Shown: piece after piece, positions 53,000 through 62,545 of the stretch
Position numbering within the stretch: position 1 is the first letter of the stretch
Layout: every line of letters begins with the position of its first letter
Source: Marininema halotolerans
GTDB lineage: Bacteria; Bacillota; Bacilli; Thermoactinomycetales; DSM-45169
DNA length: 64,000 nucleotides
Direction of reading: 5' to 3'
NCBI RefSeq assembly: GCF_900116235.1
Contig: NZ_FPAA01000009.1
Location: 108,990 to 172,989, forward strand
Made by a program: the position numbers and the translations under genes
The notes under the pieces: generated by a model
What the model saw: the letters and a program-made list of their open reading frames with translations, nothing else
Databases searched by the model: none
What the model was told of the DNA's origin: nothing

Positions 53000-53965
53000 T
53001 TATCGATGGAGTGAGAGCGCCATACGCCGATAGGTGTGTCGTCTCCCTTTTAATGAAATGGAATATGCATGGATATTCTCTGGCAACGCCATTCCACTAA
53101 AGCCCGCATCACCGATATGATAAAGATCACCACCCGCCATTTTCCCATTAATGGCCAACCGCTCGATCACTGTTGGGGTTGCGCTTTCCTGGGAAGTTCC
53201 CAGGGTAAGCATGGAAAGAGCGCCTCTTCCCTGACACATGTGTACCCATTCTGCCACATCGGTTGTTGATACCCCTGGGACACTACCGGGTAGTGGTAAT
53301 AGAATCACATCCGCACCCGCGTGGATCCAGTTCTCTATTTCTGTTTCCGACAACCATCCTCCCTTTGAGGCAACCACCCCCGCATGATGCATTTTCCCTG
53401 CCATCAATATTAAATCCGGCCCCAAGGCCCGTCGTAGTACTTTCAATTGTTCTGTAATGGCCATGGGAGTGACTCCCGTCAAGGGGTTCCCTGTAAGGAC
53501 AATAAAGCGAGCTCCCTGTTCCAACGCCTTTTCTCCGTTCAACAGGGTAGCACGCCTTCCTGTGGGAACGAGCTTGGTTGAAACCTCTGAAGTTACGGGC
53601 TCTAGATTGATACCGATGGGACGTCCTACATACCTCTCTACATCCTGAATGGTCCTTCCCAGCCCTAATATCTCTAAGTGCTCAATTAGCAATGGGTCAC
53701 TCGCTTGGCTGAGCTCTTCTCTTCTTTGTGATGGAAAGCCGCCAATCTTTGGCGAACTCACATCGTATTTATTTAGCAGAATGAGATCCGCCCCAAAGGC
53801 AGCGGCAATTTCCACATTACTACACCCATCCACGAGCGGCAATGCGGGTGCAACCATTTCAGTAACGACGGTTCGTCCTTCGGATTGCTTCATCGCACAG
53901 AGCAACTCTCGGCCGGTCATTTTTATTAATTCTGCGGGGGTCGCATCGATTAATCGCTTGACCAT
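53000..53965 (-). CDS. TIM-barrel protein of unknown function, PTS-linked (DUF7916-like)
   Basis: The 321-residue product looks like a (beta/alpha)8 enzyme. Blocks include LVDGCSNVEIAAAFGADLILLNKYDV (near 45-70), GINLEPV (near 118), FIVLTGNPLTGVT (near 155), LILMAGKMHHAG (near 187) and ADVILLPLPGSVPGVS (near 218). I recall related proteins beside PTS genes, sometimes mislabelled haloacid dehalogenase-like; the motifs here are not those of a HAD enzyme. The ATG is four bases after the PTS stop codon, so the two are coupled. A role with the imported sugar phosphate is an inference. Confidence 0.75.
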   Translation of the reverse strand: MVKRLIDATPAELIKMTGRELLCAMKQSEGRTVVTEMVAPALPLVDGCSNVEIAAAFGADLILLNKYDVSSPKIGGFPSQRREELSQASDPLLIEHLEILGLGRTIQDVERYVGRPIGINLEPVTSEVSTKLVPTGRRATLLNGEKALEQGARFIVLTGNPLTGVTPMAITEQLKVLRRALGPDLILMAGKMHHAGVVASKGGWLSETEIENWIHAGADVILLPLPGSVPGVSTTDVAEWVHMCQGRGALSMLTLGTSQESATPTVIERLAINGKMAGGDLYHIGDAGFSGMALPENIHAYSISLKGRRHTYRRMALSLHR

Positions 53966-53969
53966 CGAT

Positions 53970-55436
53970 TCAGTGCTCTTCCCGACCCATCAAGCGAATG
54001 ATTCGATCACGTAATCGCTCAGATTGGGTACCAAATACCGCTTGATAATATCCTTTACCAACCCGAATAACCCCAGCGGCCCCTAACGTTTTCAAACGAT
54101 CTTGGTCCAACTTTGAATCATCCTTAATCGTCATGCGCAATCGTGTAATACAGGCATCGAGTTCTTCTACATTCTCCTTGCCGCCGATTGCTGCAAGCAC
54201 TTCCACTGCTAATGGATCTAAATCACGGTCCACCCTTTGTATCCCCTCATCTTGCTCCTCTCCCTCCTCCAGTCGTCCTGGAGTAGGCAATTGAAACCGG
54301 CGAATCACCGCACGGAAGATCCCATAATATAACGCTCCATACCCCAGACCTACAGGGATAATCAACCAGGCCTTTGTCGCTCTTGTAAAGTTGAGTAGGT
54401 AATCAATCAACCCTGCGGAGAAACCAAATCCGTGCTTTACTCCAAGTGCGTCCATGATAACCAAGGAGAACCCCGTGAGCACCGCATGAATGCCATAGAG
54501 CACAGGGGCTAAAAACATAAAAGCATACTCAATGGGTTCGGTTATCCCCGTAACAAAAGCAGTTAGCGCCGCTGCCATCAACACACCTGCAGTTGCTTTT
54601 CGTTGGGAGGGTTTTGCCTCATGTACCATGGCTAAACAAGCCCCTGGAAGGGCAAACATCATAATGGGATAAAAACCGGCCATGAAGCTCCCTGCAGTTG
54701 GATCACCAGCAAAGAAGCGATGAAGATCCCCTCTGATCACTTCCCCTGAGGCATTTGTAAACTGACCCACATCAAACCAAACCAAAGCATTTAAGATATG
54801 ATGCAAACCAAAGGGAAGTAATAACCGATTAAGAAACCCATAGCCGAAAAGTCCTACTCCCCCCGAATCAACAAGGGCCGTGCCAACCGTACCAATTCCC
54901 TCTCGAATCGGCGGCCATATCATCATAAAAAGAATTCCCACAAGCAACATGACAAAGGAGGTAATAATCGGCACAAACCGCTTTCCCCCAAAAAACTGTA
55001 ACCAATCGGGTAAGCGAATATCCTTGTATTTCCGATACAAATAGGCAGTGATAAGACCCGTAATAATCCCACCCAGCACATCCGTCTGATTGAGCTTTAC
55101 TTGCCAAGCACTATCCGTCGGTACTTTGGTTTCAAGCCCCACTAACGAATTTAAGATGACATACCCAGCCACTGCTGCTAAACCAGCAGCTCCTGCCCCT
55201 CCTGTCATTCCGACAGCCACACCAACCGCAAACAATAAGGGGAGATACATAAAGATCGCATTGCCAGCTGCCATGATCACTTGACCCATTTCAAATATCC
55301 AGCTCCCCTTTTCTACAAACGCTGGATGGGTCATGTTGTATCCAAGAGATAATAGAATCGCCGCCGCAGGCATCACCGCTACTGGCAACATCATCGCTTT
55401 CCCAACCTGTTGCAACTTTCCAAGAACCCGACTCAT
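53970..55436 (-). CDS. PTS glucose/N-acetylglucosamine-type transporter subunit IICB
   Basis: The 488-residue product has an EIIC membrane domain of the glucose family (about residues 1-385). It includes PVAVMPAAAILLSLGYN, the substrate-site segment LLLPFGLHHILNALVW and FVTGITEPIEYAFMF. An EIIB domain (about 410-485) follows, with the phosphorylated Cys in ELDACITRLRM. There is no EIIA domain, so an EIIA elsewhere is required. The sugar is probably GlcNAc or glucose. The frame opens 17 codons earlier, but CGGAGGTGG is six bases before the ATG at 55434-55436. Confidence 0.92.
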   Translation of the reverse strand: MSRVLGKLQQVGKAMMLPVAVMPAAAILLSLGYNMTHPAFVEKGSWIFEMGQVIMAAGNAIFMYLPLLFAVGVAVGMTGGAGAAGLAAVAGYVILNSLVGLETKVPTDSAWQVKLNQTDVLGGIITGLITAYLYRKYKDIRLPDWLQFFGGKRFVPIITSFVMLLVGILFMMIWPPIREGIGTVGTALVDSGGVGLFGYGFLNRLLLPFGLHHILNALVWFDVGQFTNASGEVIRGDLHRFFAGDPTAGSFMAGFYPIMMFALPGACLAMVHEAKPSQRKATAGVLMAAALTAFVTGITEPIEYAFMFLAPVLYGIHAVLTGFSLVIMDALGVKHGFGFSAGLIDYLLNFTRATKAWLIIPVGLGYGALYYGIFRAVIRRFQLPTPGRLEEGEEQDEGIQRVDRDLDPLAVEVLAAIGGKENVEELDACITRLRMTIKDDSKLDQDRLKTLGAAGVIRVGKGYYQAVFGTQSERLRDRIIRLMGREEH

Positions 55437-55703
55437 AGCCGACCACCTCCGAAAGTCAGAATAGTCCCCCTTTTCGGTGTATAACATTGCTTGCGATTAT
55501 CGGTTGCATTCACTTGGGGTTGTTATTAAAGGGGTTCTCTTTCATATTATGTGGACTGTCTAGACGCAATGGCTCAACTCCTTTGATTTTCTAGAATTGA
55601 CTACAAATTGATCTTTCTACTCATTCTCGACATTGGGAAGGAATCCCTTGCAATATATCCCTCCTCTTTGAATAAACCCCTTTTAGGATCTTGTTTTACG
55701 CAA
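55437..55703. other. Control region of the PTS gene
   Basis: No gene is supported in these 270 bp. A TAATAT-type -10 (about 55545) may start the PTS transcript, but no clear -35 matches it. I looked for a GlcT/LicT-type antiterminator (RAT plus terminator) and for a clear cre box and found neither. Confidence 0.4.
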
Positions 55704-55746
55704 CAAAAAAAGCCACCCATCTGTGAGAATTTCTTCGATGAATGGC
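55704..55746 (-). terminator. Intrinsic terminator of rsmI
   Basis: GCCATTCATC and GATGGGTGGC (with two G-T pairs) form a 10-bp stem followed by seven T on the minus strand, just past the rsmI stop codon. Confidence 0.8.
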
Positions 55747-55754
55747 GTTACTCC

Positions 55755-56642
55755 TTATTCCTGATCACGGTGATAGGCATTATACACTTCGCGTTTAGGT
55801 AGCGAGCGACTCAAAGCCGTCTCCTGAATGGCTTCTTTTTTGCTTTTTCCGCGGCGAATATACCACTCCACATGTTCAATGGGAGTGAGCGCTCGCCACC
55901 ATTCCTCAGGCTCAGCGGCCTTCTCATCCGTGTCAAGTTGCATCGTCTTTCCTGCAACAATCACCGTCATTTCTCCACGGGGTGTCTCTTCCTCAAACCA
56001 TTGAACACATTCAGTCAATGTACCTCGCAACCATTCTTCATGCTTTTTCGTCAACTCACGAGCAATCGTTGCGTCGCGATCGCCTAGTACCTTCACCATA
56101 TCCGCTAATGTTTCTTTAATACGATGAGGTGATTCATAGAACAACAGCGTAGCAGGCACTTCTTCCCACTTAGTTAATTCTTTTTTTCTCTCCTTTGATT
56201 GCCGAGGAAGAAAACCAATAAAAAGACAGGGCTGTGGCGGAATACCTGAGGCTACCACTGCGGTGAAAGCAGCATTGGGCCCTGGGATCGGAATAACAGG
56301 CACGCCTTGATCGACCGCCTCTTTGACTAAGTCACTACCGGGATCCGATAATCCAGGCATGCCAGCATCGCTCACCAGTGCAATTCGCTCTCCTTGTACC
56401 ATTCGATTAACCAATTCAAGGCCTCGTCGATGGCGATTGTGTTCATGGTAACTAACGGTAGGCTTCGAAAAGCCCCAGTGGGAAAATAGTTTTTTGGTAT
56501 GGCGCGTATCTTCACAGGCAACAAAATCTACCATCGCCAGCGTCTCGCGTACCCGCTCACTTGCATCCCCTAAATTTCCAATGGGTGTACCCACAATATA
56601 GAGCGCTCCACCATCCTCTTCAAAACTTTTCTGTCTCTGCAT
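55755..56642 (-). CDS. rsmI: 16S rRNA (cytidine1402-2'-O)-methyltransferase
   Basis: RsmI methylates C1402 in the decoding centre using SAM. The 295-residue protein has GALYIVGTPIGNLGD (near residue 12), ACEDTRHTKKLF (near 42), LVSDAGMPGLSDPG (near 90), IPIPGPNAAFTA (near 117) and FIGFLPRQ. The ATG at 56640-56642 has AGAGG eight bases upstream. It overlaps the end of the GIY-YIG gene by 23 bases. Confidence 0.96.
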   Translation of the reverse strand: MQRQKSFEEDGGALYIVGTPIGNLGDASERVRETLAMVDFVACEDTRHTKKLFSHWGFSKPTVSYHEHNRHRRGLELVNRMVQGERIALVSDAGMPGLSDPGSDLVKEAVDQGVPVIPIPGPNAAFTAVVASGIPPQPCLFIGFLPRQSKERKKELTKWEEVPATLLFYESPHRIKETLADMVKVLGDRDATIARELTKKHEEWLRGTLTECVQWFEEETPRGEMTVIVAGKTMQLDTDEKAAEPEEWWRALTPIEHVEWYIRRGKSKKEAIQETALSRSLPKREVYNAYHRDQE

Positions 56643-56907
56643 CAACCATGCCTCTTTCTGCAATGAGCTGAATTTTTTGCCGCCGCGTCATTCCTTTGAT
56701 CTCATGTTCTCTTTTGAGGGCCTCGGAATGACTCTCCTGCTCTTCCATCCAACGTAGATGTAGAGGCGCTCTCCCTCTTGTATATTTCGCACCCTTCCCA
56801 TCACGGTGTTGAGATAACCGGCGCTTCATATGGGTAGTAATTCCGGTATAGTATGTTCCATCCGCACATTCTAAGATATAGACCGTATAGGGACGCTCTC
56901 TCTTCAT
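56620..56907 (-). CDS. GIY-YIG nuclease superfamily protein (YazA/YhbQ type)
   Basis: A 95-residue single-domain GIY-YIG protein. YTVYILECADGTYYTGITT holds the two tyrosine motifs, KRRLSQHRDGKGAKYTRGRAPLHLRW carries the catalytic-site Arg and conserved KGAKYTR, and the Glu lies in SEALKREHEIKGMTRRQK. The family is of uncertain DNA or RNA processing function. A GTG at 56919 is the first start in frame; the ATG at 56905-56907 has AAGGTG about eleven bases upstream, and I chose it with moderate confidence. Confidence 0.9.
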   Translation of the reverse strand: MKRERPYTVYILECADGTYYTGITTHMKRRLSQHRDGKGAKYTRGRAPLHLRWMEEQESHSEALKREHEIKGMTRRQKIQLIAERGMVDAETEKF

Positions 56908-56991
56908 TGTGCTTTTCACACCTTGCCCATGTAATTCCCCATTGATAGGAGGTCGTTCCTCTATCCTTCCTACTTTCTACATCAGCCATAT

Positions 56992-57015
56992 AAAAAAGCG
57001 CCGGTCACCCGGCAC
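56992..57015 (-). terminator. Intrinsic terminator of yabA
   Basis: GTGCCGG and CCGGCGC (one G-T pair) with a 4-base loop and six T on the minus strand, 75 bp after the yabA stop codon. Confidence 0.85.
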
Positions 57016-57089
57016 TCCTTTTTGCTGTCATTCTGATCCTGCCTTCAAAACACAGCCGAGTTCACATGGTTGATTCCTAACGGATTCAA

Positions 57090-57452
57090 TCACTTTTCTT
57101 CTTGGGAAGTTTTACTTAAGAAGGAGAGACAAAATAGACAATCCCCATTTCCTCTCATGCTACCATAATGCACATTACATATATGGAATCCCTCATTATA
57201 TAACCGCGCCAAGTTATCATGACCCTCACCGGAAACCTCTGCTGAGCTTAGATCACTCGGCGTCGTCTCATTCTCATGATTGGTTTGTATTGAATCAAGA
57301 CGTTCTCGCTTTGCTTGATTCTCTAACTCTAGCCGTGTATTTTCTTCAAGCATCTGCACAATTTGCTCTTTCAACCCGCCCAACTCTTTATAAAGATTAC
57401 CGATTTGATCTTCGATTTGAGTCATTTGGGCTAAGATCGCCTGCTTGTCCAC
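57090..57452 (-). CDS. yabA: Replication initiation control protein YabA
   Basis: YabA binds DnaA and DnaN and limits initiation at oriC. The 120-residue product has an N-terminal leucine-zipper coiled coil ([19 protein letters not shown] onward) for tetramerisation, a linker, and a C-terminal zinc domain with [10 protein letters not shown] and GDCLFC. GAGG is eight bases before the GTG at 57450-57452. In B. subtilis trmN6 (yabB) follows yabA; here a terminator and yazA follow instead. Confidence 0.95.
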   Translation of the reverse strand: MDKQAILAQMTQIEDQIGNLYKELGGLKEQIVQMLEENTRLELENQAKRERLDSIQTNHENETTPSDLSSAEVSGEGHDNLARLYNEGFHICNVHYGSMRGNGDCLFCLSFLSKTSQEEK

Positions 57453-57532
57453 GCCCCCCACCTCGAATCACCCGTTGTCAGATCTGTACATGTCCATCAT
57501 CATACCGACGGTATGGCATCCAGTGACATGGT

Positions 57533-58336
57533 TCACGCTTGGGCTTTAACGACTTCCGCAGGGTGCTCCACGGTACGACCTGATTCGGATAGTTGCACCT
57601 GGATGCGACGTTCCAAAAGATTAAGTACCGTGACTCGCCCATCCCCTTCTGGTGTAGTCACCCGCGCTCCAATATCAGGCATTTCCTTCTTTGCTTCTAC
57701 GTAATTATCGTTTTCATACTTCAAACAGCACATTAGACGACCACATAGTCCGGAAATTTTGGCGGGGTTCAGTGAGAGACTTTGATCCTTAGCCATCTTA
57801 ATCGACACGGGTTCAAAGTCGCCAAGAAAGGATGAGCAACAAAGAATGCGACCACACGGCCCAATGCCACCCAACATTTTCGCCTCATCACGCACCCCAA
57901 TCTGACGTAATTCAATTCGGGTACGAAATACAGAGGCAAGATCCCTAACAAGCTCCCTAAAATCAACACGGCCATCCGCAGTAAAGTAAAAAATTATTTT
58001 ATTGCGGTCAAAGGTGTATTCCGCATCAACAAGCTTCATCTCTAAGCTATGATGCTGGATTTTTTCCAAACAAACAGCCAATGCATCATGTGCTGCCTGT
58101 TGGTTTTTCTCCATCAACTCCGTATCATCTGATGATGCTTTTCGAATGACACTTTTGAGAGGAAGAACAACCTCATCCTCTGTCACATACCGAATCCCTG
58201 TAACCACAGTCCCATACTCAATTCCACGTACAGTCTCCACAATCACAGGATCATCTCGGCTGATGTCCAGCTCTCCTGGATTAAAATAATATATCTTACC
58301 CGCTTGACGGAAACGGACTCCTACGACTGATAACAT
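57533..58336 (-). CDS. ricT: RicT (YaaT), PSP1-domain Y-complex protein
   Basis: RicT forms the RicA-RicF-RicT (Y) complex, which carries FeS clusters, activates RNase Y and affects competence, biofilm and sporulation. The 267-residue protein has the PSP1 core GGIGPCGRILCCSSFLGDFEPVSIKMAK (near 155-182) and GLCGRLMCCLKYE (near 195), including the conserved cysteines. AAGGGGG is eight bases before the ATG. It overlaps the end of holB by 41 bases. Confidence 0.96.
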   Translation of the reverse strand: MLSVVGVRFRQAGKIYYFNPGELDISRDDPVIVETVRGIEYGTVVTGIRYVTEDEVVLPLKSVIRKASSDDTELMEKNQQAAHDALAVCLEKIQHHSLEMKLVDAEYTFDRNKIIFYFTADGRVDFRELVRDLASVFRTRIELRQIGVRDEAKMLGGIGPCGRILCCSSFLGDFEPVSIKMAKDQSLSLNPAKISGLCGRLMCCLKYENDNYVEAKKEMPDIGARVTTPEGDGRVTVLNLLERRIQVQLSESGRTVEHPAEVVKAQA

Positions 58337-59318
58337 GTGTGGATCCCCCTTGCATGGCCATTACCAACCTTTCCAACACCGCTTGTGATTGGATCGGTCC
58401 AGCCAGTTGACGCCTCGCCTCCATGATGGCGTCCATCGCATTGACAAGACCACGAATGCTCCACTCTGCAGATTGGCGTCGACGAGGTTCATCGTATCCC
58501 AGAAAGATCACCGCTTCCCTTCCTAATCGCTCATCGAGAAGGTCACGTAACCAAAGAAGCAAAAGATCAACAATGCGCTCGATTCTCCCTCGGTCGGAAG
58601 CCTCTTGAACCAGCCATGATTGCACGGTAATCAAGGCTCCTGATTTTCCAGAAACGATCTCCCCACTCCATTTTATCACTCGCTCGCAAAGCAGGGCAAA
58701 CCCCTCCTCCTTTGCAATCGCCTCCGCCTCATCAATTCCCCCTGTTAAATGAGAAGATATGGTAGCGATTGGGTTCTCTAATCCTTTATCCACTAAGGAT
58801 TTTGCAATTTGGTTCGATGACAAAGGGGGAAATTTGACCCACTGACAACGTGAAATGATGGTTGGTAAGATTCCATGAATATTTTCTGTTAGTAACACCG
58901 CTACCATACGGGATGTGGGTTCTTCTAAAAATTTTAAAAGGCTATTTGCCGCTTGATTTGTCATTCCTTCAACCTGTTCAATAATCACAACGCGTATAAC
59001 ACCCTCAGCGGGGCTATATGAAAAATCACGTTGTAACTTTCTTACTTGATCAATTTTGATGGATTGTCCATCCGGAGCAATCCAGCGAACTTCTGGGTGA
59101 TTTCCATGTTCGATTCGTTGACAGGAACGACATTGATCACAGGCATCGCCCCTCGTTTGCTCACAATTAAGTGCCTTTGCAAACTCTAGCGCCATTTGCC
59201 GTTTTCCTACACCAAAGGGACCGGAAAAACCATAGGCATGAGCTATTCGGCCCGTAATCAGTCCCTGTTTTAAGAAATGAACCACTCGCTCTTGACCAAC
59301 GACATCGGTTAAAGCCAT
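58296..59318 (-). CDS. holB: DNA polymerase III subunit delta'
   Basis: Delta' is a clamp-loader subunit. The 340-residue protein has DVVGQERVVHFLKQGL at the N-terminus, a P-loop GPFGVGKRQMA (near residue 33) lacking the usual final Ser/Thr (so weak or no ATPase, as often in delta'), and a four-Cys zinc module CDQCRSCQ (near 60). The sensor segments are LLKFLEEP and ISRCQWV. yaaR, between darA and holB in B. subtilis, is absent. Confidence 0.94.
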   Translation of the reverse strand: MALTDVVGQERVVHFLKQGLITGRIAHAYGFSGPFGVGKRQMALEFAKALNCEQTRGDACDQCRSCQRIEHGNHPEVRWIAPDGQSIKIDQVRKLQRDFSYSPAEGVIRVVIIEQVEGMTNQAANSLLKFLEEPTSRMVAVLLTENIHGILPTIISRCQWVKFPPLSSNQIAKSLVDKGLENPIATISSHLTGGIDEAEAIAKEEGFALLCERVIKWSGEIVSGKSGALITVQSWLVQEASDRGRIERIVDLLLLWLRDLLDERLGREAVIFLGYDEPRRRQSAEWSIRGLVNAMDAIMEARRQLAGPIQSQAVLERLVMAMQGGSTHVISRRSPFPSSG

Positions 59319-59357
59319 TGTCGTCCCCCACTTCTACATTCGTGGTACTTCTTTCTA

Positions 59358-60379
<1,022 letters not shown>

Positions 60380-60412
60380 GTTGCGCCTCCACCCCTCAAC
60401 AATATCGTGGAT

Positions 60413-61831
60413 TTATTGTAACACGACCACTCGAGGGGGAAAACTAGCTCCCAAACCACGTACACGCCCTCCCTCTTTTATGATCGCTTCAATCACTTGA
60501 ATGCTTTCAATCGATATCCTCTCCCCAGGTAACACCAAAGGAATTCCAGGGGGATAAGGCACAATCATGGATGCTGCCACATAACCAAGGGCCTCTCTTA
60601 ATGGAACTTCAACCTCCTGCGCTCCGTTCGGCTCCCCTAAACACACTTCGCTTTCACTCATGACGGGGACATGGAGGTTAGGTGCTCTCTTGGTTGCCTT
60701 CATTTTTGCGACAGCTTGATCCAATTCTCGTAACCGGTCACACAAAGCGCGAAGATCCGCCACCGTTGTCCCAACAGAGAAGGTGGCTAACAACCGTCGA
60801 TGATCTGCCAATTCAAAGTAAACATGACGATCTCTTAGCCAATTGAACATGGTGAGCCCTGAAACGCCATTTCGTGCCTGAAGCGTAAGTTTTAGTGGAT
60901 CTTCACCAGGGATTTCTTCAACCAGTTTCAATGATGCAATCGTATCACGGAGAACCTGGAGCGACCCCAATAATTCCGCTAACATGGAGGATCCTTGAGC
61001 AACCATCCATCGACGTGCCAAATCAAGGGACGCCAGCATAGGATAGGAAGGGCTACTGGATTGGATCATACGCAACCCATTCGTTAATCGTTGCTGATCC
61101 ACCCTTGTTCCCCGTACATGGAGCATCGATGCCATCGTCATCGCAGGCAACATTTTGTGGGTAGATTGAACCGATGCATCTGCCCCCTCCATCATCGCTG
61201 AAGGTGGAAGTTTCGGATGAAAAGAAAAATGGGCACCATGCGCTTCATCTACAATTAAGGGAACTCCATATCGGTGACAAACTTCCGCTAACCTTCGAAC
61301 CGGTTGCACCCTTCCAAAATAATCAGGGCTTGTAATAAACACCCCGCGTATATCGTTATATTTAGCCAGCGCTTGCTCTAAATCCTCGCTTCGTAACGGT
61401 AAGAGTTTCTCCGCATTTTTTTGAAGCTTTCCTGAAAGATAAATAGGACGAACTTTCGCCAAAGCACAACCATTAAAAATCGATTGATGGGAATCCCGTT
61501 GAACAATAAGTTTTTCCCCGGGTTTACAAAGAGCCATCACTAAGGCTAAATTCCCAGCTGTGGTTCCACCCGTAAGAAAGTATGATCTCTCAGCTCCAAA
61601 GGCTTCTGCTGCTAACTCCTGTGCTTCGTCAATCACACCTTCTGGCTGATGAAGATCATCCAACTCTCCCACTTCCGTTAAATCAATCTGTAACATGGCA
61701 CCAAACCATTTTCTACCCTCAGGATCGAAGGCTATTCCTTGTTTATGACCTGGCACATGAAAATTTCCTTGACTCTGTTTTTGATGGGCCACTAATGCTT
61801 CAAAGAGTGGCGCCTGTCTTTGCCTTTCCAT
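60413..61831 (-). CDS. Orn/Lys/Arg decarboxylase family protein (YaaO type)
   Basis: A 472-residue fold-type I PLP enzyme. The N-terminus has GNFHVPGHKQG, then DDLHQPEG, FLTGGTTAGNLA (near 88), VDEAHGAH (near 195) with the PLP-binding Asp, and the Schiff-base lysine in STHKMLP (near 225). The C-terminal decarboxylase domain contains YPPGIPLVLPGE. It could make agmatine, cadaverine or another polyamine precursor; the substrate is not clear from sequence. GGGAGG is seven bases before the ATG at 61829-61831. The tmk-side position matches yaaO. Confidence 0.93.
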   Translation of the reverse strand: MERQRQAPLFEALVAHQKQSQGNFHVPGHKQGIAFDPEGRKWFGAMLQIDLTEVGELDDLHQPEGVIDEAQELAAEAFGAERSYFLTGGTTAGNLALVMALCKPGEKLIVQRDSHQSIFNGCALAKVRPIYLSGKLQKNAEKLLPLRSEDLEQALAKYNDIRGVFITSPDYFGRVQPVRRLAEVCHRYGVPLIVDEAHGAHFSFHPKLPPSAMMEGADASVQSTHKMLPAMTMASMLHVRGTRVDQQRLTNGLRMIQSSSPSYPMLASLDLARRWMVAQGSSMLAELLGSLQVLRDTIASLKLVEEIPGEDPLKLTLQARNGVSGLTMFNWLRDRHVYFELADHRRLLATFSVGTTVADLRALCDRLRELDQAVAKMKATKRAPNLHVPVMSESEVCLGEPNGAQEVEVPLREALGYVAASMIVPYPPGIPLVLPGERISIESIQVIEAIIKEGGRVRGLGASFPPRVVVLQ

Positions 61832-61848
61832 CCAGCTTCCTCCCACAA

Positions 61849-61876
61849 AGAAGCGAGGACTGTAAACAGTCCCCGC
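61849..61876 (-). terminator. Terminator of csfB
   Basis: GCGGGGACTGT and ACAGTCCTCGC pair almost perfectly around a 2-base loop; TTCTTTG follows on the minus strand, a few bases after the csfB stop codon. Confidence 0.7.
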
Positions 61877-61879
61877 TGG

Positions 61880-62083
61880 TTATGAAAACTGATCGGATAT
61901 ATCCTGCGTCCAAATATTTTTCATTTGCAATACAAAATAGGCGTACTTTTTGTCTTTGACATCCGTGTTGACAATTTCCGCTTCACAGTCGCGACAAATA
62001 AACTCGGCCAAGACTGTTATCCCTTCTTGGCACTCTTTTTCACAAACAATGCAGCGGATCTGATCGGTAATGTTGTTCTGCAA
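61880..62083 (-). CDS. csfB: Anti-sigma factor CsfB (Gin)
   Basis: CsfB inhibits sigma-G early in the forespore and sigma-E in the mother cell/forespore context. The 67-residue product has two zinc-knuckle pairs, CIVCEKECQEGI and FICRDCEAEIV, then NTDVKDKKYAYFVLQMKNIW, all matching the family. The open frame is twice as long, but homology and AAGGTGG seven bases upstream put the start at the TTG at 62081-62083. A sigma-F-type promoter lies about 35 bp before it. Confidence 0.9.
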   Translation of the reverse strand: MQNNITDQIRCIVCEKECQEGITVLAEFICRDCEAEIVNTDVKDKKYAYFVLQMKNIWTQDISDQFS

Positions 62084-62112
62084 GATCGACCCACCTTTGC
62101 TTTTTTTCGTCC

Positions 62113-62141
62113 ATCTTTCCCATTCCATTAAATAAATATAC
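62113..62141 (-). promoter_or_regulatory. Sigma-F-type promoter of csfB
   Basis: GTATA (62137-62141), 15 bp, GGGAAAGAT (62113-62121) on the minus strand fits GywTA, 15 bp, GGnrAnAnTw with one or two mismatches. csfB is a sigma-F gene in B. subtilis. Confidence 0.6.
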
Positions 62142-62310
62142 ACTGACGAAGAAAATTCACGATCGATTTGCATAAGAGTCATCCATGACGAACTGTTCTC
62201 ATCAGTATACCACGCTTTGTCTAAAAAAGGATGCACAGAGCTTCCTTCAAGCGTGTAGAAACCTTCCAAAAGGGAAGGGTAATACCATACTTGGTATAAC
62301 GGAGGACACC

Positions 62311-62433
62311 ATGACCAAAACCATCATCCAATGGATTTTTTTAGGTTATGTACCGATCATGGCTACCATGAAGGCTATACTGTATTATATTCACGAGCAA
62401 CCCAGGGGCAACCCAGGGACAGCAGATGAATAA
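62311..62433 (+). CDS. Small hydrophobic protein, 40 residues, unknown
   Basis: A 40-codon ORF with GGAGG five bases before its ATG. The peptide has one likely transmembrane segment (IIQWIFLGYVPIMATMKAILYYI, split here as residues 5-27) and a short polar tail HEQPRGNPGTADE. The palindrome ATACCA-TACT-TGGTAT lies just upstream (62283-62298), and a hairpin terminator follows at 62491. I do not recognise it. Its position next to csfB recalls bofA, but the sequence does not match BofA. Confidence 0.45.
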   Translation: MTKTIIQWIFLGYVPIMATMKAILYYIHEQPRGNPGTADE

Positions 62434-62490
62434 AATAAAGAAGCACTCCATAATGATTTTATCCCTATACAACTGGTAAAAGCGGCGGTT

Positions 62491-62531
62491 AAATGACTTG
62501 AGCCCGGTAGGTTACCGAGATCAAGTCATTT
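62491..62531. terminator. Hairpin between the small ORF and the metallo-hydrolase gene
   Basis: AAATGACTTGA (62491-62501) pairs with TCAAGTCATTT (62521-62531), and CGGTA/TACCG pairs inside. A- and T-rich flanks allow bidirectional termination for the convergent genes. Confidence 0.7.
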
Positions 62532-62545
62532 ATATTGGTTTGCTT

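Noticed and set aside
55437..55600. GlcT-type RNA antiterminator before the PTS gene
   Set aside because: There is no terminator with a T tract and no overlapping ribonucleic antiterminator stem.
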